Below, one piece after another: positions 50,594 through 58,842 of a DNA stretch of 58,842 bases (positions are counted from its first letter, which is position 1; the number at the start of each line of letters is the position of its first letter). The DNA comes from UBA9547 sp043769845. Lineage in GTDB: Bacteria > Bacteroidota > Bacteroidia > Cytophagales > UBA9547. The notes under the pieces are model-generated. The model had not been told where the DNA came from. It worked only from the letters and a program-made list of their open reading frames with translations, and ran no database searches. The translations under genes and the position numbers were made by a program. The DNA is taken from contig JAYVIX010000360.1 of assembly GCA_043769845.1 (NCBI GenBank), positions 1 to 58,842 of the forward strand, given 5' to 3'.

Positions 50594-52588
50594 ATGAAGT
50601 CATTTATCGTTTCTCTAGGTCTTTGGGTGGCTTTGCTAAGTCCATGTGGCGCACAAGTGCAATGGGCTAGTAAAGTGCTTGAAGTGAGCTCGGAACTTAG
50701 TTCTAAGCAAAACGCTGCAGGTCAAGTGATGGGCGCACCAAGTGTGTTTCCGCAAGGTGGCAAATCACATGCGGCCTGGGAACCTGCCGTGAAATCGAAA
50801 ACACAGCATATCAAATTGGGATTCAGAAAAGCAATGAAGCCTCGGCAAATTATTGTAGCCGAAAACTTCCAGCCTGGTGCGGTTTCAAAAATCGTACTGA
50901 TCGACAAGTTTGGAAAGGAGCATTTGGCAAAAAAACTAAAATTAACAAAAGTGGAAGAGCCGAGCCGAATCTTTCGGATCGATTTAGGAAAATCGTCTAT
51001 CGAAACTACTTCTATTATTGTATACCTTGAAGTGAGCGGTTTTGACGAAATGCCTCAAATAGACGCCATTGGGATGAGCGAATCGGAGGAAGATTTTCAG
51101 CCCAAAATAAACCTGATCGAGATGGACATGGCCGGTTCAGATGCCGAAAATGTAGGCATTGGGGTGAACACAATCTACAAAGAAGTGGCTCCTGTGATCA
51201 GTCCCGACCATAAAGTGCTGTATTTTACGCGCGATTGTCCGCAAAACAAAGGAGGCGAAAACCAAGACGTTTGGTATTCGACCATCGATACTTTGGGACA
51301 ATTCAAATTGGGCGAAAACATTGGCACACCCATCAATAACGATCGCAACAACTATATCTGCGCCATCACGCCTGACGGCCAAACGATGCTGCTCGGCAAT
51401 ATCTATAATGAAGACGGCTCCTCTGGCGGTGGTGGACTTTCAATTGCTCGAAAAACAGGTAACAAATGGGGTTTTCCAGAAAAAATCAACATCCGAAACT
51501 ACAATAATCGTGGAAAATACACTTCGGCTTATCTCGCAAACGATGCCAAAACCTTGCTTCTAGCCATCACAAGAGACGATACGTATGGAGGTGAGGATAT
51601 TTATGTTTGTTTTCAGGATAAAAACGGCAACTGGACTCAACCGCTCAATCTTGGCAACAAAATCAATAGTGGTTCGGACGAATACACGCCATTTTTGGCT
51701 TCCGATCTCAGCACGCTTTATTTTACTTCGGAAGGTTTTCCAGGTTTTGGAAAAGGCGATATCTATATGAGCAAGCGACTCGACAATTCTTGGAAAAACT
51801 GGACAGAACCTGTCAATCTAGGGCCAATCTTCAACACAGCATTGTCTGATTTTTATTTCACCATTCCTGCATCTGGCGAACATGCCTATTATGTTTCCTC
51901 GGCCAATTCGTTTGGCGCGACTGATATTTTTCGAGTAAAACTTCCTTTCGAACTACAACCTAGCCCGGTCGTGATGGTAAAAGGTCGCGTACTGAACTCG
52001 AAAACAAATGCGCCAATGGAAGCTCAAATTCATTACGAAACTCTGCCACAAGGCGAAGACAAAGGCGTAGCCAATGCCGAAGCGGTAACAGGAAAATACA
52101 AAATAGTGCTGCCTCCTGGAAGCAACTATGGTTTTAGGGCTTCGAAAGAAGGATTTATGTCTGTAAACCAACACATTGATTTACAGAAGATTGAAAAATA
52201 TGTAGAAATAGAAAAGGACTTGTATTTGGTACCAATCGAGGTAGGAGAAATTGTACGGATCAATAACCTATTTTTCGAAAGCAACAAAACCGAACTCACC
52301 GAGGCTTCCTTTCCCGAAATGGATCGTTTGGCCGAAATGCTACGTAAAAATCACTCGATCCACATCGAAATTGGCGGACATACAGATGATATAGGTTCGG
52401 ATCAAGACAACCAAAAACTGTCGTACGATCGGGCAAATAAAGTCTTGCAATACCTATATATCAAAGGCGTAGAATTCTACCGAATGCAAGCCAAAGGCTA
52501 TGGCGAAACAAAACCCTTGGTGGCCAACGAGTCTGAAACAAACCGCCAACAAAACAGGCGTGTGGAATTTAAAATTGTGAAGAAATAG
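50594..52588 (+). CDS. OmpA-family protein with PD40 repeats
   Basis: 664 residues. Signal peptide (MKSFIVSLGLWVALLSPCGA), an N-terminal beta domain, then PD40/WD40-like beta-propeller repeats (PVISPDHKVLYFTRDCPQNK, TPDGQTMLLGNIYNEDG, YTPFLASDLSTLYFTSEGFP), a CarboxypepD_reg-like segment (VKGRVLNSKTNAPMEAQIHY), and a C-terminal OmpA peptidoglycan-binding domain (IHIEIGGHTDDIGSDQDNQK, LSYDRANKVLQYL, MQAKGYGETKPLV, NRRVEFKI). The same layout occurs in T9SS-associated PorE/SprE-type proteins, so a link between T9SS or gliding machinery and the cell wall is possible. It precedes uvrC by 3 nt. Confidence 0.88.
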   Translation: MKSFIVSLGLWVALLSPCGAQVQWASKVLEVSSELSSKQNAAGQVMGAPSVFPQGGKSHAAWEPAVKSKTQHIKLGFRKAMKPRQIIVAENFQPGAVSKIVLIDKFGKEHLAKKLKLTKVEEPSRIFRIDLGKSSIETTSIIVYLEVSGFDEMPQIDAIGMSESEEDFQPKINLIEMDMAGSDAENVGIGVNTIYKEVAPVISPDHKVLYFTRDCPQNKGGENQDVWYSTIDTLGQFKLGENIGTPINNDRNNYICAITPDGQTMLLGNIYNEDGSSGGGGLSIARKTGNKWGFPEKINIRNYNNRGKYTSAYLANDAKTLLLAITRDDTYGGEDIYVCFQDKNGNWTQPLNLGNKINSGSDEYTPFLASDLSTLYFTSEGFPGFGKGDIYMSKRLDNSWKNWTEPVNLGPIFNTALSDFYFTIPASGEHAYYVSSANSFGATDIFRVKLPFELQPSPVVMVKGRVLNSKTNAPMEAQIHYETLPQGEDKGVANAEAVTGKYKIVLPPGSNYGFRASKEGFMSVNQHIDLQKIEKYVEIEKDLYLVPIEVGEIVRINNLFFESNKTELTEASFPEMDRLAEMLRKNHSIHIEIGGHTDDIGSDQDNQKLSYDRANKVLQYLYIKGVEFYRMQAKGYGETKPLVANESETNRQQNRRVEFKIVKK

Positions 52589-52591
52589 CGC

Positions 52592-54232
52592 ATGAATCTA
52601 GACGAAACGATCCGAAATCTTCCGCATCAACCAGGTGTGTACCAATATTTCGATGCTGAAGGGACGCTTATCTATGTAGGCAAGGCGAAGGATTTGCGCA
52701 AACGGGTTTCGTCTTATTTTCTAAAAACAGCCACTCACAGTCGCAAAACCATTTCGATGGTAAGCCAGATTGCTGAAATCAAGTTTACGGTGGTCAATTC
52801 TGAATGGGAAGCCTTTTTGCTTGAGAATAATTTCATCAAAACCAACCAGCCCAAATACAACATTCTTCTTCGGGACGACAAAACTTATCCGTATATATGT
52901 GTGTCGAACGAGCCATTTCCTCGGATCTTTTCGACACGAAGACTGAACAAATCTAAAGGCCGTTATTATGGGCCTTATTCCAACGGCAAGCTGATGGTGA
53001 GTATGTTGGAGCTTTCTAAAAAGTTATTCAACATCCGTACTTGCGACTTGGTTCTGACTGAAAAAACAGTCGCTGCTGGCAAATTCAAAGTCTGTCTCGA
53101 ATATCATATCGGCAATTGCAAAGCACCTTGTACAGGTTATCAGACTGCGGAACAATATGCTGGAAGTATCAAAGAAGCCGAAAATTTGCTGAAAGGCCAT
53201 TTGCAAACGGCCAAACGTTTTTTGCAAGACGAAATGGCGCGCCATGCCGAAGTGCTGGATTTTGAAAAAGCCGAATTGTCGCGCAAAAAGCTGGATCTGA
53301 TGGACAACTATCAGTCCAAATCAATCGTGAGCAATGCAAACAGTGAGGAAGATTTTCATGTCATCACTTTAATCAATAGACAAGAAAAAGTCGATATCAA
53401 TTATCTGAAAATTGTAGGTGGCGATATTCGCTATTCCGAAAATTTCAGCATCAAACATGTGCTCGAAGAATCGGACGAAGACATGCTTTTCTACCAACTA
53501 TTTGATATTCTGGCCAAAGAATCGCTCGATCGCAGAATTGAAGTAGTCACCAATATCGAAACTACTTATTCTCTCGACCAGAAAATCGTGATCACAAATC
53601 CCAAATTGGGCATCAAGAAAAAGCTGGTCGATATGTCGCTCAAGAACCTGGAAGAGCACATTCGCCATCGCGAGATGAACAAGCTGGACAAAGAGGACGA
53701 AAAACTGCGTGTCGTGAAATTGCTCCAACAAGAACTTCGCCTGCCCGACTTGCCACTGCACATCGAATGTTTCGACAATTCCAACTTGGGCGGAACCAAT
53801 GCCGTATCGGCCATGGTATGTTTCAAAAATGGGAAACCGTCCAAAAAAGATTATCGCCATTATAATGTCAAAACAGTAGAAGGTCCTAATGATTTTGATA
53901 CCATGAAAGAAGTCGTCTTCAGAAGATACAGACGCCTTTTGGACGAAAACCAACCTTTGCCCAATCTTATCGTCATTGACGGTGGAAAAGGACAACTAGG
54001 AATGGCGGTCGATGTACTGAAAGAATTGGGTATTTATGAAAAGGTAAGTATCGTGAGTATTGCCAAGCGTTTGGAAGAAATCTATTTTCCAGGCGATGAG
54101 TTTGCACTTCATCTGAGTAAAAAATCGCAAGCGTTGCTGTTGTTACAATTTTTAAGAGACGAAGCACATCGGTTTGGGATTACTTTTCATCGGAATAAGC
54201 GAAGTAAAGAGGTGCTGAAGGGTTTAAAATAA
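52592..54232 (+). CDS. uvrC: Excinuclease ABC subunit C, lacking the C-terminal HhH domain
   Basis: 546 residues; makes the incisions in nucleotide excision repair with UvrA and UvrB. GIY-YIG domain (PGVYQYFDAEGTLIYVGKAK, residues 13-95), UVR UvrB-binding helix (EVLDFEKAELSRKKLDLMDN, about 220-240), and the RNase H-like nuclease (ECFDNSNLGGTNAVSAMVCF, VIDGGKGQLGMAVDVLKELG, FLRDEAHRFGITFHR). The protein stops right after that (KRSKEVLKGLK), where other UvrC continue with the (HhH)2 domain of about 50-60 residues. The next gene starts 22 nt later, so it is not hidden in another frame. Confidence 0.92.
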   Translation: MNLDETIRNLPHQPGVYQYFDAEGTLIYVGKAKDLRKRVSSYFLKTATHSRKTISMVSQIAEIKFTVVNSEWEAFLLENNFIKTNQPKYNILLRDDKTYPYICVSNEPFPRIFSTRRLNKSKGRYYGPYSNGKLMVSMLELSKKLFNIRTCDLVLTEKTVAAGKFKVCLEYHIGNCKAPCTGYQTAEQYAGSIKEAENLLKGHLQTAKRFLQDEMARHAEVLDFEKAELSRKKLDLMDNYQSKSIVSNANSEEDFHVITLINRQEKVDINYLKIVGGDIRYSENFSIKHVLEESDEDMLFYQLFDILAKESLDRRIEVVTNIETTYSLDQKIVITNPKLGIKKKLVDMSLKNLEEHIRHREMNKLDKEDEKLRVVKLLQQELRLPDLPLHIECFDNSNLGGTNAVSAMVCFKNGKPSKKDYRHYNVKTVEGPNDFDTMKEVVFRRYRRLLDENQPLPNLIVIDGGKGQLGMAVDVLKELGIYEKVSIVSIAKRLEEIYFPGDEFALHLSKKSQALLLLQFLRDEAHRFGITFHRNKRSKEVLKGLK

Positions 54233-54254
54233 ATGAATAATAATTAATATTACT

Positions 54255-54932
54255 ATGAAATTAGTCAAACGTATTTTTTCGATTGTTCTTGGCATTATAG
54301 CATTTTTCATTTTTTATATTGCCTTGGCGTATTTTCTCAGCATCATTCCAGCAAATAGCGATGCAGAAAAGCACAAAAGTGGCGTTCAAATTTTTATCAA
54401 ATCCAATGGAGTTCATGCCGATTTGGTTTTGCCAATGAAAGATTCACTTTTTGACTGGAGTACCAAAATCGATACCAGTATTTTTGTCAAAGAAACCAAA
54501 GCCATCAAATACGTGGCGCTTGGTTGGGGCGATAAAGGTTTTTACCTCGACACACCTACTTGGGCCGATCTGAAAGTTTCGACCGCCCTTTATACCATGT
54601 TTTGGCCATCGCCCACTGCCATGCATGTAACCCTAAAAACGGATGAACTTGTAGAAGGCGAACTGACCAAACGTATTTTTCTGACCAAAACACAATATCA
54701 AACCTTGCTAAATCACATTTTGGCGTCCTTTCAACAAACGCCCGACCGCAAATTGATGGCCATCAACTGTTGCCATTACAACGGAGCAAACGATATGTTT
54801 TATGAAGCAAACGGCAGCTATCATCTTTTTTACACCTGCAATAGCTGGACAAACGAAGCCTTGAAAGTGACAGGTTTGAAAACCGCTTTCTGGACACCTT
54901 CAGACAAGGGCATTTTTTGTCACTTCAAATAA
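54255..54932 (+). CDS. DUF2459 / TIGR02117 family membrane protein
   Basis: 225 residues. One N-terminal membrane segment (RIFSIVLGIIAFFIFYIALA), then a periplasmic-type domain with SNGVHADLVLPM, YVALGWGDKGFYLDTPTW, TALYTMFWPSPTAMHV and FYTCNSWTNEALKVTGLKTA, blocks of the TIGR02117 (urease-linked, DUF2459) family. Function unknown. It overlaps the convergent thiamine-phosphate synthase-like gene by 13 nt. Confidence 0.85.
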   Translation: MKLVKRIFSIVLGIIAFFIFYIALAYFLSIIPANSDAEKHKSGVQIFIKSNGVHADLVLPMKDSLFDWSTKIDTSIFVKETKAIKYVALGWGDKGFYLDTPTWADLKVSTALYTMFWPSPTAMHVTLKTDELVEGELTKRIFLTKTQYQTLLNHILASFQQTPDRKLMAINCCHYNGANDMFYEANGSYHLFYTCNSWTNEALKVTGLKTAFWTPSDKGIFCHFK

Positions 54933-55537
54933 TTGGTTCGAATCTGTTTGAATGTTTTTAAAGCCATTTCTGGTTTTTTCCAAATAGCTCCCAAAACGGC
55001 CGCTCCATTAAACCCCATTTCTTTTGTTTTGGAAATATTGGAAGCATCAATTCCGCCAAGAGCAATGATGTCAGTTTTGATTGTTGACTTCCATTTATCA
55101 TTCATCCGTCCTAATGCATCATTTCGAAGATAATCTGGCTTCGAAATACTATCAAAAACAGGACTTAAAAATACGTAATCAAACACGTTTTTGTGTCTCT
55201 CGATTTCTTCTGAGGAATGAAAAGAAGAACTAATTGTCAGATTTTTGCGCTTCAATTCTTTTTTGAGTTCGACCAATTCAGTAACCGAAATCTGTAGTCG
55301 GTTTTCTTCTCTCAAATGCAAGCCTTTGATGTTGTATTTGGAAGCGAGCTCGTGAAATTGATGCAAAACGACTTTGCGTTTATGTTCAGGAGGGATAGAT
55401 TTTAGCAGTGATTCATATGCCGGTTTGATCCAAGTAGGTTTTCGCAAATGCAAAATTTCCAAGCCTTCGGCAAAAAGCTGATTGATTAGTTCGCTTTCGT
55501 TTTCTATTCTATCTGGCGAAGTGATGACGATCAGCAA
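54920..55537 (-). CDS. Thiamine-phosphate synthase-like protein (ThiE/TenI family)
   Basis: 205 residues, TIM barrel with the family pattern: LEILHLRKP near the N-terminus, KGLHLREENR, SSSFHSSEEIERHKN, DYVFLSPVFDSISKPDY and the phosphate-binding ALGGIDASNISKTKEMGFNG. Joins the thiazole and pyrimidine halves of thiamine or acts as TenI-like isomerase; the LRxxNR and Ser-Phe-His variants leave TenI possible. No other thi gene is adjacent. Confidence 0.85.
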   Translation of the reverse strand: MLIVITSPDRIENESELINQLFAEGLEILHLRKPTWIKPAYESLLKSIPPEHKRKVVLHQFHELASKYNIKGLHLREENRLQISVTELVELKKELKRKNLTISSSFHSSEEIERHKNVFDYVFLSPVFDSISKPDYLRNDALGRMNDKWKSTIKTDIIALGGIDASNISKTKEMGFNGAAVLGAIWKKPEMALKTFKQIRTNYLK

Positions 55538-55897
55538 TGCGTTTTAATTAAAATGATGAATGTAGAAAATGAAACTGCTGATAATAGCGATTCTAGTTTT
55601 CAAAAATAACAGCAATGTTTGAATAGTGTGCTTTTTTGCTTTATTCTGAAATGTGTGGCTAAATAGTCGTCAAGTTACTCTATTCATTTGCCAATTTTGC
55701 AGAAGGGCCTGTCGTTTTTGTCAGTTGGTGGATATATTGCTGAAGTGAAAAGTCATGAATCAATGTAAGATGTTTTCTAAAAAATGCATGTACGGTGTAA
55801 ATCTTACCACCAACGGCAGGCGTTATAATAAAGAAGTGTGAGTACTTATTTTTTTGCATTTCATTATCTTTTTCTTCCGAAAGTGTATTAAGACTGA
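55538..55897. other. Intergenic region upstream of the His-rich gene
   Basis: 360 nt with many stops in all frames and no recognisable gene. It must hold the promoter of the His-rich/TonB pair, but no convincing TTTG-N19-TAnnTTTG pair or strong palindrome could be picked out. Confidence 0.5.
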
Positions 55898-56338
55898 ATG
55901 CAAAAACGCAAAAGGAAATATTTACTCAGTATTCTGATAATCGGAAGCATTTTTACGCTTTCGTTAAAAGACACTTTGGAGGTGGCCCATGCATTTTTGC
56001 ACGCTATTCCCAATCCTTTCCACCAGCACGAGGTAGATGCTTTTCATCACCACAACGTTTCGCGACAGTCTTTTTTTAGCTATGGAAACCACAAACACAG
56101 TTTGGAAGACCATGTACATTCAGCGAAAAAAGACAAACACAATGCTTCTTCACAAAAAGACAAAAGCGAAAAGCTGGATTTGAAAAAGTCGCTAAAAACG
56201 AACCTGTTTGTGCAAGACATGGGCGAACTAAGATTCTTTTTTAGTTCCTATCTTAAGAGCAATATGTTGAATAGCGGTATTTCATTTTTTAATTATTTAC
56301 ACTCTTCTTCACCCACACCTCCGCCTGATAAGGCTTAG
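55898..56338 (+). CDS. His-rich small membrane-anchored or secreted protein
   Basis: 146 residues: an N-terminal hydrophobic segment (YLLSILIIGSIFTLSLKDT) followed by a His-rich region (AFLHAIPNPFHQHEVDAFHHHN, HKHSLEDHVHSAKKDKHN, about a dozen His in 60 residues) and a Pro-rich C-terminus (SSSPTPPPDKA). Such proteins bind zinc or similar metals. It lies 74 nt before the TonB-dependent receptor gene, suggesting joint metal uptake. A 10-bp inverted repeat (56339-56348, 56361-56370) lies between them. Confidence 0.65.
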   Translation: MQKRKRKYLLSILIIGSIFTLSLKDTLEVAHAFLHAIPNPFHQHEVDAFHHHNVSRQSFFSYGNHKHSLEDHVHSAKKDKHNASSQKDKSEKLDLKKSLKTNLFVQDMGELRFFFSSYLKSNMLNSGISFFNYLHSSSPTPPPDKA

Positions 56339-56412
56339 TTGATGATTTCATGAATTGATAAAATCATCAACACATCAATTCTTCAATTTATCAACTCATT
56401 AATTCTATTCTC

Positions 56413-58671
56413 ATGAAGAACCTATACTTCTTGAAGATACTGCTTTGTATCGGGGGAAATCTATTTGCACATAGCACTATAAAAGTAAAAGTGCTGGAAA
56501 AAGCATCTAATCAACCTGTTATCGGAGCTGTTGTTCAATTACTTGGTGAAAACAAAACGACCACATCCGACCAAAAAGGTTCGTTTCAATTCAAAGGATT
56601 GGCTGCTGGAAATTATATGATCAAGATTTCACTGATTGGTTATCACACCAAGACTGATACTATTTCGATTGAAGACAACCAGATTATTTCAAAATCGATT
56701 TACATGGACGAATCGACCGTGAACATGTCTGAAATCACCGTCACTTCGTCTCAGGATTTGGGTTTGAACACACTTAGTGCAATCGACTTCAAACTACGTC
56801 CACATCTTACTACCCAAGATTTGCTTCGTTTAGTGCCTGGGCTTTTTATCGCCCAACATGCAGGAGGTGGAAAAGCAGAACAAATCTTCTTACGAGGTTT
56901 TGATGTCGATCACGGTACAGATGTGGCCATCTCGGTCGATAATATGCCAGTGAATATGGTGTCGCACGCCCATGGGCAAGGTTATGCCGACTTACATTTC
57001 GTGATTCCTGAAACGGTCGAGAAAATGAATTTCGCCAAAGGTCCTTATGATGCTAAAGTAGGAAATTTGAATACGGCAGGTTCGGTACAGTTTCAGACGA
57101 AAAATTATTTGCCCCAGAATTTCGTCAAAACCGAGTTTGGGAGCTACAACACCTACCGTGGCGTGACGATGGTAAACCTACTGAACAAAACAGATACTTC
57201 AGACAAAAGGCACAATGCCTATGTGGCGGCTGAATATTTCTATAGCAGCAGTTATTTTCAGCGTCCGCAGGATTTTAGCAGGGTCAATTTGTTTGGCAAA
57301 TATGCTGGTCAACTGAATAGCACGACCAATGTTACCTTCTCACTTTCAAACTTTAGTAGTAGATGGGATGCTTCTGGTCAAGTGCCAGACAGGGCCGTGA
57401 ATAGTGGGCTCATTTCACGATATGGGGCGATTGATCCTTCGGAAGGAGGAAATACGTCTCGATTCAACGCCAACTTGGGTTTGACCAAGAAGCTAGACAA
57501 TGATGCAGTGATTCAAAGCAACATCTATTACGTGAAGTACAAATTCAACCTGTATTCTAACTTTACGTTTTTCAATGGCGACACGGTAAATGGGGACGGA
57601 ATCTACCAATATGACGATCGAAATGTCTTTGGTTACAACGGTTCTTTTATAAAGGAACACGATTTGGGTAACGTGAGATTGAAATCGACTGCTGGCGTTG
57701 GTTTACGAGACGACCAAGTGGGATTGATTGGACTGGCTCATCAGGAAAACAGAACGGTAGGTGACGATATCAAAAAAGGCGACCTGCACGAAACCAATTT
57801 TAGTGCTTATTTGGATGAGACGATTTCTTTCTCGCACAAACTGAGCTTGAACCTTGGTGTTCGTTTCGACAATTTCCATTTTGCCTATCGCAATCAACTG
57901 ACCGATACCGTCAATGACAAATCGACCAGTACACGCAGTATCGTAAATCCCAAGCTGAACCTGCGCTACACACCTACCAGCAATCTTCAGTTTTATGTGA
58001 GTGCCGGTTCGGGTTTTCACAGCAACGATAGCCGCGTGGCCGTGCTTAACCAAGGAATCATTTTAGCGAGAGCGATAAGTGGCGATGTGGGTACGAATGT
58101 AAGAATCGCCAAGCGATTGTTTGTGAATGCGGCTCTTTGGGCAATGGATTTGGAATCGGAACTGGTCTATGTTGGCGATGAAGGTGTATTTGAGCCAAGC
58201 GGAAAAACAAGACGTATCGGTATCGATGTGAGCGCACGATTACAAGTGTTCGATTGGATGTTTTTGGACGGAGACGTAAACGTAGCCCAACCACGATTCT
58301 TGGATGAACCCGAAGGTGTCAATTATGTGCCACTTGCGCCACCTGTTACCAGTATTGCGGGCATCAATGTGAAGTCTAAAAACGGAATCACAGGAAGTCT
58401 TCGTTACCGTTACTTGGGCAACAGGCCAGCAATTGAAGACAATTCGATCATTGCCAAAGGCTATTTTGTGACCGATGCTGTGCTATCTTATAACCACAAA
58501 AGCAAGTACCAAATAGGGATGATGATTGAAAACCTCTTTGACGAAAAGTGGAAAGAAGCACAATTTGCCACAGAATCGAGGTTGAAAGGAGAAGCTGAGG
58601 CAGTGAACGAAATCCACTTTTCGCCTGGAACTCCGTTTAATTTGAGAGGGAATTTCACGTTGTTCTTTTAG
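56413..58671 (+). CDS. TonB-dependent receptor, probable metal uptake
   Basis: 752 residues. Signal peptide (MKNLYFLKILLCIGGNLFAH), CarboxypepD_reg domain (about 20-105: VIGAVVQLLGENKTTTSDQK, GLAAGNYMIKISLIGYHTK), plug domain with the family block GTDVAISVDNMPVNMVSHAH / GQGYADLHFVIPETVEKMNF, then a 22-strand barrel ending in NLRGNFTLFF with the terminal Phe. The plug block resembles that of receptors tied to zinc or other metal uptake as I remember them; the upstream His-rich protein supports this. Substrate not proven. Confidence 0.85.
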   Translation: MKNLYFLKILLCIGGNLFAHSTIKVKVLEKASNQPVIGAVVQLLGENKTTTSDQKGSFQFKGLAAGNYMIKISLIGYHTKTDTISIEDNQIISKSIYMDESTVNMSEITVTSSQDLGLNTLSAIDFKLRPHLTTQDLLRLVPGLFIAQHAGGGKAEQIFLRGFDVDHGTDVAISVDNMPVNMVSHAHGQGYADLHFVIPETVEKMNFAKGPYDAKVGNLNTAGSVQFQTKNYLPQNFVKTEFGSYNTYRGVTMVNLLNKTDTSDKRHNAYVAAEYFYSSSYFQRPQDFSRVNLFGKYAGQLNSTTNVTFSLSNFSSRWDASGQVPDRAVNSGLISRYGAIDPSEGGNTSRFNANLGLTKKLDNDAVIQSNIYYVKYKFNLYSNFTFFNGDTVNGDGIYQYDDRNVFGYNGSFIKEHDLGNVRLKSTAGVGLRDDQVGLIGLAHQENRTVGDDIKKGDLHETNFSAYLDETISFSHKLSLNLGVRFDNFHFAYRNQLTDTVNDKSTSTRSIVNPKLNLRYTPTSNLQFYVSAGSGFHSNDSRVAVLNQGIILARAISGDVGTNVRIAKRLFVNAALWAMDLESELVYVGDEGVFEPSGKTRRIGIDVSARLQVFDWMFLDGDVNVAQPRFLDEPEGVNYVPLAPPVTSIAGINVKSKNGITGSLRYRYLGNRPAIEDNSIIAKGYFVTDAVLSYNHKSKYQIGMMIENLFDEKWKEAQFATESRLKGEAEAVNEIHFSPGTPFNLRGNFTLFF

Positions 58672-58713
58672 TTTATGACGAAAATTCAAATTTATCCATC
58701 AGTTCTTCACAAA

Positions 58714-58747
58714 AAAGATCCTAATCAATTTCTTGATTAGGATCTTT
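58714..58747. terminator. Bidirectional terminator between the TonB receptor and nrdA
   Basis: 15-bp perfect stem (58714-58728 and 58733-58747) with a 4-nt loop, A and T tracts at its ends. Confidence 0.85.
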
Positions 58748-58769
58748 AAGCCTTTGATTAGAAAAACTA

Positions 58770-58842
58770 CTAGCTGCCGCAAGCCTCGCAAGCTTCAGGA
58801 TTGTCCAAAGAACAAGCCATGTCCGAAGCATTTTGGTCTTTC
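58770..58842 (-). CDS. nrdA: Ribonucleoside-diphosphate reductase alpha subunit, C-terminal end (partial)
   Basis: Only 23 codons are inside the window: KDQNASDMACSLDNPEACEA then CGS and TAG at 58770. The final CxxCGS is the C-terminal redox-active cysteine pair that re-reduces the active site of class I NrdA in Bacteroidota, so this is very probably its end. The rest lies beyond the window. Confidence 0.75.
   Translation of the reverse strand, partial: KDQNASDMACSLDNPEACEACGS

Noticed and set aside
1..58842. tRNA, rRNA or CRISPR arrays
   Set aside because: No cloverleaf-like sequence ending in a CCA-type acceptor, no rRNA-like stretch and no regularly spaced identical repeats of 25-40 nt were seen.

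Overview
The window looks like a chromosomal segment of a Bacteroidota bacterium, most likely of the Cytophagales. The evidence is a PorP/SprF family protein, proteins ending in type IX secretion (T9SS) sorting domains, a TonB receptor with an N-terminal CarboxypepD_reg domain, DUF2480, promoters of the TAnnTTTG type, and almost no Shine-Dalgarno sequences. Most of it is housekeeping DNA in short operons separated by strong hairpin terminators. No tRNA, rRNA, CRISPR array, integrase or intact transposase was recognised.

Layout. 1-5100: kynureninase end (partial), lspA, two 48-residue ORFs, xseA-xseB, a lone receiver-domain protein and guaA. 5100-11500: a restriction-modification island on the minus strand (second C5-cytosine methyltransferase, a controller-type XRE regulator, first C5-cytosine methyltransferase, McrB-like AAA+ motor, McrC-like nuclease). 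It has the gene set of the BsuMI/LlaJI systems, and beyond its far end lies a diverged, stop-containing copy of part of the guaA 3' end. 11500-18650: a MORN-repeat protein, DUF2480, DUF2461, a SHOCT lipoprotein, an AIM24 protein, a ThiF-rhodanese/membrane/Uma2 operon and proB. 18650-20030: an IS-end-like repeat, an HMA-like protein and a secreted-protein pseudogene. 20030-30100: YiaA/B, the acyl-CoA reductase/ferredoxin divergent pair, aroA, aroQ, a lipoprotein hydrolase, a nitronate monooxygenase, an unknown helical protein, tadA and era. 30200-34850: a NarK-like transporter, a T9SS cargo protein and bifunctional hisB. 34890-36890: a Septu-type PtuA/PtuB anti-phage pair. 36900-44100: a DUF255 thioredoxin protein, PorP/SprF, two glycosyltransferases, an HNH protein and an NlpC/P60 peptidase. 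44100-45810: a second IS-like repeat and a decayed pectate lyase. 45960-58840: acyl-CoA dehydrogenase, an envelope cluster (DUF6452/DUF6048-like pair, POTRA barrel protein, OmpA/PD40 protein), a uvrC without its C-terminal HhH domain, a DUF2459 protein, a ThiE-like protein, a His-rich protein with a TonB receptor, and the last codons of nrdA.

The most notable items are the restriction island at guaA, with a candidate controller operator placed on the -33 element of its promoter; the Septu pair; a repeated, hairpin-forming 3'-UTR element (core TTGCTTAAACAYTG) that sits just before three different terminators; the truncated UvrC; and a telomere-like CCTAATACCC tract that runs in frame through kynureninase. 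Functions are read from motifs and remembered family features; no database search was possible.
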